Shown one piece after another: positions 58,880 through 64,000 of a stretch of 64,000 nt of DNA (position 1 is the first letter of the stretch; every line of letters begins with the position of its first letter). The notes under the pieces were generated by a model that did not search any database, was not told the DNA's origin, and was given only the letters and a program-made list of their open reading frames with translations. The position numbers and the translations under genes are program-made. This DNA is from Sipunculus nudus (Eukaryota > Annelida > Sipuncula > Golfingiida > Sipunculidae): NCBI GenBank assembly GCA_026874595.1, contig CM049320.1, positions 33,144,214-33,208,213 of the forward strand, given 5' to 3'.

Positions 58880-60780
58880 ATGTAAATATCACATCCTCAG
58901 TACATGCCATATCTGTTAACTATTTTAATGACAAATCGGGAGAATCTAGCTACATGCGAGCTATAATAGCCATGGTGTGCGCAACGTGCCCACGGTGGCA
59001 GGGAAAGAATCATTCCAGGCTGACCACATCGGAACCGAAGACATTGGAACAGGTGATATCTGAAGGTAGCCTGTAACAGACGACCTCTGAGCTGACAATT
59101 TATTATCCAGATAAATACTGGATAAATACTTTCATGAACAGGAAAAGATAGTTTGTATTATTATTTTCATAATGTGTTGAAAAGGATGGGCTTGATAAAG
59201 TAATTTTAAGAAAATAATTTAAAGATAAAAAGGTCTGAACGGCAGTGAGTGAGCAGACCAATGAGGCCCGTTGCCAGAAGGTGTCATGGCTGATTGATCG
59301 TACACCTGCGTGCGGCATAAATTTTCTCATTTGTAGTTACATTTAAACTGTAACGCTACTTTGATTAAATTTTTTTTTAAAAATCCAATGTTTTGAGACA
59401 ACCAGTTGATCACATTGGTACTGAGAAATTGCTTCCCATTCTGTATTAAAAACTGCAAAAGCCCTTTCACAATCTAAGCCGAACAATGTTGGAATAAAGG
59501 GCCAAACCAGATTGAATGTGCCAAGGGGCCGTTGTCAAGGGGACCACAGCCAGGGTACCACCGAGAATTTGTGTACGGTACTCCACTTGAAAGACACGAG
59601 CTTCTGGCGGGTGTTTCTAAACTAGAAGGCATTAATCAATTATTTTTGACCAAGTTCTAACACTTTCTAGTGCATTTCTGTCTGTATGTTTTAATGAAAC
59701 AAGTATGCAATGGATTTCCAATCATAGAGATCATAAAAAGAAAATACTGGTCGGCAGAACAGAGATAAGGTCGGTCGGACACCGGAAGCAGAAGATGGGA
59801 CCTAATTTTATCAGCATATCTTTCCAATGAAAATGGCGGATAATTGAAATTATTTTCTTTTAGAATTGTGAAAAGGGAAAAAGGTGAATTTTGCTTTATA
59901 CTGTTGGATGTATTTGGTATCAGTGGGAAAGTGACCAGCGCCGCTGATTTCCCGCCATAGACCTGGAATTCTACCGGACAATGTTACATTCCTGGTCGGG
60001 AATTGATTCAGGCATTTAGAATTCCCGTCATCAAAATAGAATTAAATATTTCGACCCCTGTTTATTTTTTCTCCACTAATATTTCAGACAGAGTGGGTAC
60101 CGGTATAAGCACATTCGAACTTGTCCTGGGTATAATCAGTCAATCATTGTTTTTTAAAGAATTATCCATTTCATATGAGTTATTGGGTGTTAACAATAAA
60201 AAATGTCATGGCCCGGCGCGGGTATTTTTTCCAACACACAGCGAGGTCACAGGGCTATCTGGAGCGAATGTTCATTGAGGAATTCCTATTCATATTAAAT
60301 CATGTGAAATCATAGAATTGAGCGTTGTAAATACACAATTTACATCCTGACATTGCTGGGAGCAGGAGTAATACAGATCTTATTTAAGGCTGTTTTGGTT
60401 GGTATTACGGTGCAAAGCCAGAGGGATATTTGTTCCATGCCAAAGGATAATAGAGAATCTAATGTTTTAAGAACGTTGATCAAATCAATTGAGAATCGAC
60501 GATAACTGCCGAGCTCTACGTACTGCGGTGGCGATAAGACCCCAGCTCATTCAGGTCACCCGATTGGCATGGCCACCTGCAGGGTCGGCCTTCACTGACA
60601 CAGTTAGCCATTGTAATCTATGATACACTTGACCACTGACTCTGTTGTGTGCAACTATTATTATTATTATATATGCTTGGCGGGGAGAAATGAAAGTATA
60701 ACGTCGCACCACGTTATATTGGCTAGGGAGAAAAGTGAGGTTCATCCCTTAGTTTTTTTTAATGTGATCTCATTCAAAAT
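58880..60780. other. unique, less AT-rich region between repeats
   Basis: No family A/B sequence and no microsatellite beyond a short ATT run. Base composition is visibly more GC-balanced than the surroundings, with CpGs (CCCGGCGCGGG near 60212). It contains an inverted repeat CGGGAATT...AATTCCCG around 59997-60027. Open frames are short and unsupported by splice sites. It could be an enhancer or promoter region, an unrecognised non-coding exon, or an old transposon. Confidence 0.35.
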
Positions 60781-60785
60781 CCATT

Positions 60786-60870
60786 AGTGTGTGGGGGGGT
60801 GGTGGAGGGAAGGGGGGAGGGGGGGGGGGCGCTTATTACGGGAGGGGCGCTTATTACGTCGAATACGGTA
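60786..60870 (-). mobile_element. MITE F fragment, inverted copy with poly-G
   Basis: GGGGGGGGGGCGCTTATTACG, then GAGGGGCGCTTATTACGTCG and AATACGGTA, reverse complement of the 54413 element. Confidence 0.55.
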
Positions 60871-60883
60871 TTACTTATACAGC

Positions 60884-60956
60884 AAAGTACATATTATGCC
60901 AAGTACATACACAGCAAAGTACATATACAGCAAAGTACATTTACAGCAAAGGCAAC
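60884..60956 (+). repeat. ~17-bp tandem repeat (ACAGCAAAGTACATAT)
   Basis: Four to five units of ACAGCAAAGTACATAT or CCAAGTACATAC in a row, next to the MITE F fragment. ACAGCAAAGTAC also borders the other MITE F copy (near 54407), so the repeat may have grown from the element's flank or end. Confidence 0.65.
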
Positions 60957-61116
60957 ATTGTTATATACACCTGATGTTATGATGGAAATCTAAAATCTGA
61001 CAATTATCTGATTCTCAGATATTTGGTTAAATGAAAATAGTCAAAGAGAGTGTGAAACAAACATTTTGAGGGGACAATTGTGTATAAATAGAGTAATTGT
61101 GAGAAATGATACTTAC

Positions 61117-61587
61117 CAAATGGCGGCGGAGGTCCTCGTGGAGGTGGTCCTCGCCATCCTGGCGGTGGCCTCATCCCTGGTGGCGGAGGACCTGGAGGGG
61201 GGCCCATTCCGGGTGGTGGAGGCATTGGGGGTGGCGGGCCTCGGGGTGGTGGGGGGCCCATTGGGGGAGGTGGGCCCCCGGGGGGCATTGGGCCCATCTG
61301 GTGTGGGGGTCCAGGTTGTGACATTGAGTTGGTGCCGGATGACACTGGACCTGTGGTAGGAGGGGGGCGGGGCATTGGGGGTGGGGGCATGGGAGGGGGA
61401 CCCCCAGGGCCTGCAGGGGGAGGTGGTACCCCTGGGGGAGGGAAGGGGGGTGGGGGCATGCCTGGGGGTGGAACTGGTGGGGCTGGCATACCTGGGGGAG
61501 GGGGCATGCCGCCTGGAGGGGGAACAGGGGGAGGGGGGACGGCAGGCATTGATGCTGACGTAGACGTGACCATCGCTGAGACTGGGG
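61117..61587 (-). CDS. proline-rich exon A of a probable actin-regulatory protein (WAVE/SCAR candidate)
   Basis: Acceptor GTTTTATTTTACAG and donor GTAAGT (reading -) bound a 471-nt exon with an open frame rich in PPPP, PPPG and GMPPPP units. It begins PVSAMVTSTSASMPAVPPPP and ends with GMRPPPGWRGPPPRGPPPPF. It is entered with one base from exon B (C|CC, Pro) and left in phase 1. Polyproline with GPPPP is typical of profilin/EVH1/SH3 ligands in WAVE, WASP, Ena or formins. PPPGMR/PPPGWR also fits GYF-domain ligands such as SmB tails. No WH2 or acidic domain was found downstream in the window, so the family remains open. The + strand glycine-rich frames here are shadows. Confidence 0.7.
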
Positions 61588-62784
61588 CTGTAAAATAAAA
61601 CAACATAATAAACACATGTAATAATCAACATGGCAACAAATCTCTGTTATCTTAATATAATATATGTATTTTAATAATTTGTTCACAATGCAATAAGATT
61701 TAGGGCTGTCTAAGTCTAGATCATAAGTTCAATTTTTCTTTCTGTAATAAAACTTAAATACAAAAAAAAAATAAACAATTATTTACAAACAAATGGACTT
61801 ATGTGGTCCTGACAGACTGTTATTAAATCTTAATATCTTACTTAAAAAAGTTTATATAAGGTGACAATCTATTCAGCATTTACAATTGGACAGTAGGACA
61901 GACAGGGACAAAAGAAATAAGCATCACAAAACACCACCATACTAAGATTGTGATTATGGTTAGTGCTGTGTATCGCCAGGCACCTAACCAGACAAACAGA
62001 ATCATGATACAACATGACAATACTCCAAGCAGTTTGCAAAACCTTTGTACCTTATATAATTCATAGCAAGAGATAACTAAATAACAAAAATGCTTGTTGA
62101 GTATTGTGTAAACATAATAGTTTTTGCTTTAAAATTAGTTCAGTACAAAAGTATACATCTTTTACCAAGTATCAATTAGGAAACAATAAATTAATGAATA
62201 CTGAATATAAAGTAAAGTTCAGTCTATTTTTGTCCCCAACTTTCTCAGAATGGGGGACACTGATTTGGGTTCATCTGTCTGTCCGGTTTCCATTTCCGTG
62301 CAATAACTTTCCTAAATTTTATCTGATTTCATTCATATTTGGCTCAGTGATTGCTCTCATGCATACCTTGGACGGTATTGGTTTTGGAGTGTCTGTCTGA
62401 AAATTCATGATGAGCAGCTCCAAAACAAAATATTCGCCTTTGGTTCCCAATTCATAAACTGAAAATTCTGACATATGGAGACATCTTCAGGGGACAATAA
62501 AACTAAAACATATTGATAGGGCAAGCCGGGGACAACATGAGGCAGATACATAGGATATCAATTCCATGATTTTGCTTGTTATATTTATTCTTTGCTATTT
62601 CTATAAGTCTGATAGCATTAAGGTGTCTCAACAGATTAACAAACGAGTGATATTGCCATTGGTGACAAAAATAAGTGCTCAGATTTCTCTCATAGATCAT
62701 GGGATTTAAGAGTTCAAGTATTTGTTACACCCCTTATTGTGGCTATTATTATTATGTTTAAGGCTGTGTATGAGGTAAACTTAC
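61588..62784 (-). other. intron of the proline-rich gene with a GTCCCC hairpin repeat
   Basis: No exon seen. Near 62230-62400 lies a dispersed repeat beginning TTTTTGTCCCC...GGGGGAC (stem-loop), then CATCTGTCTGTCCGGTTTCC and GTGCAATAACTTTCC, a layout common in mollusc introns. It probably continues to about 62540. Confidence 0.5.
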
Positions 62785-63000
62785 GAGCTGGGGGTGGTGG
62801 CATGGAAGAGGGGGGAGGGGGTAGAACTGCTGATCCTGAGGCTGCCCCTCCCACTGAAGGTGGCGGGGGAGGGGGCGCTGCTCCAGCTCCCATTGGTGGC
62901 GCTGGCTGACTGGGTGGTGCTGGAGGAGGTGGGGCATCAGCAAACAACTGGTGAGGCCTGTCTGCCTGAGACAGAGGGTTCTGTACTGCCAGTAATCTCT
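62785..63000 (-). CDS. proline-rich exon B of the same gene
   Basis: Acceptor CTTTTTTCAG and donor GTAAGT bound 216 nt. The first two bases complete a codon (xAG), then [20 protein letters not shown] leads to [32 protein letters not shown] and [13 protein letters not shown]. Phase 1 at the 3' end joins exon A exactly. In WAVE/SCAR proteins a helical AEERVLVRP-like segment precedes the proline-rich region; a preceding Glu codon would make this ERLLAVQNP, which is suggestive only. Upstream exons lie beyond 64000 or were not recognised. Confidence 0.7.
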
Positions 63001-64000
63001 CTGAAAAAAGGTAAAAAAAACACAATTATAAAAAAAAGAGTACAAGTTTAAGTCTTTTTATAATCAAACTACCCTGGTTTGGGTCTGACATCAGACCAAA
63101 CTTGGGTAAACATTTCTCCCTGAGGGCAAACTGGATCGTCCAAAAGGTCCCTTGCTGGAAGCACTCAACATAAAATAATATTTGTTAAATACTCAAATGT
63201 ATTTTTCACAAATAATATACGTTGTATTCATATAACACTATTATTTATACATTTAATATATATATTAAAATTTGTAAAGTTAAAATCAATCCAAGCATTG
63301 TTTCACATGCATATTAGACCCAAGAAAGTATATATCATTAAAACCTGGTATGGACCACTTTTTATGGTATATGTAATTTTGACATTCACATTCATTTTCA
63401 TAAGAAATCTGACTATGAAAATTTAAAAATCTTGAATTGTACATGATTTTAAGCAACCAACAAGAGCAAACCACTTTTATGTGGGTAGATATCAAACAAC
63501 ATGACAATTTCTCAAAAATGTTTTTCTGTTTTACCTCTGTCTTGTTTTTCTGTTTTACATCTGTCTTGTTTTTCTGTTTTACCTCTGTCTTGTTTTTCTG
63601 TTTTATCCAATCATGGGGCTGGTGAATGATGACCAAGTTGTGATAATGGAAGAGCTCTTTATGTGGTCTTGGACTACTTTTTAGTTCTAAGAACAGCTGA
63701 AGCCAGCTTAACTTGGTATGTACATCAACAAAACTCCATTTCAGTATTGGACAATGTGACAGGGCAGTAGTACATAATTATTCTAGTTTCAACTAAGCTC
63801 TGTGTACAGCACCTGCAGATCCTAGGTATATGATCATTAGAATCACTGGGTCATAACCCAAGGAATCCCCCAAAGGTGCACCCATTTCAGTTTTGTGAGT
63901 GAAACACATATATATGGTATAGCATTCCCATTAAGCCTTGCATAGCACCCAGCATGGGTGAAGGCCAGCCATGAAGAATCTCACTCTCTGAGTCTAAGAT
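63001..64000 (-). other. intron upstream of exon B
   Basis: No exon was recognised to the window edge. Apart from the 24-bp tandem repeat it is AT-rich unique sequence. Confidence 0.4.
63521..63616. repeat. 24-bp tandem repeat, about 4 copies
   Basis: TTTTTCTGTTTTACCTCTGT plus CTTG, with units starting at 63521, 63545, 63569 and 63593, exactly 24 bp apart. One unit has ACAT for ACCT. The pyrimidine-rich + strand yields a repetitive NKTEVKQK frame on the - strand that is not a gene. Confidence 0.9.

Noticed and set aside
53416-61117. Direct splicing of proline-rich exon A to the 53725-53416 exon
   Set aside because: Exon A leaves one codon base and the 53725 exon needs two, so the junction would break the frame; at least one unseen exon or a different gene is required.
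61329-61598. Glycine-rich + strand open frames opposite the proline-rich exon
   Set aside because: These are the complement of CCN-rich proline codons; splice sites and phase support the - strand only.

Overview
This window is animal nuclear DNA. It is AT-rich, with short exons in long introns bounded by GT/AG splice sites and a dense load of non-autonomous transposons, minisatellites and microsatellites. The repeat style (hairpin-headed elements with CCGT/GTCTGTCC-like tracts, large elements carrying internal satellite monomers, abundant small MITEs) points to a lophotrochozoan, most likely a bivalve mollusc. That placement is an inference from repeat character and protein similarity; no marker gene proves it.

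The main gene is on the + strand at 9051-43224. It is a complete 20-exon Rap1 GTPase-activating protein (RAP1GAP/RAP1GAP2 family) of 766 codons. All 20 exons join in frame through GT/AG sites. The protein reads as a short N-terminus, two consecutive exons that each encode a GoLoco (G-alpha-i/o binding) motif, a dimerisation region, the RapGAP catalytic domain with its asparagine thumb, a serine-rich tail, and a C-terminal coiled coil. An in-frame stop upstream supports the start codon. The 3' UTR probably runs to about 46.44 kb.

The introns carry most of the repeats. One ~2.5-4.5 kb family (called A here) has a head hairpin AGCTCAGCTGACT and a tail GACCCATAGGTCCCTTGTT. It occurs upstream (5218), in intron 7 (22731), in intron 16 (35153), downstream of the gene (47026, chimeric head) and on the - strand at 54814-58872. 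A second family (B, ~1.47 kb) lies in intron 9 (28606) and nested inside the intron-16 copy of A (35318). B has Helentron/HINE architecture: a 5' repeat, a CCG microsatellite, four 280-bp tandem monomers, an inverted subterminal repeat, a hairpin, and a CTAG end at a TT target. Introns also hold a 5'-truncated LINE, Tigger/pogo-like MITEs, a MITE with perfect 15-bp inverted repeats, and a 62-bp minisatellite whose units each carry an X-box-like motif.

The right end (about 53.4-63 kb, - strand) contains part of at least one other gene. Two in-phase proline-rich exons (63000-62785 and 61587-61117) resemble an actin regulator such as WAVE/SCAR, but this identity is not secure. A possible terminal exon at 53725-53416 encodes an unrecognised, non-repetitive domain. 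No rRNA, tRNA, CRISPR array or prokaryotic feature was seen.
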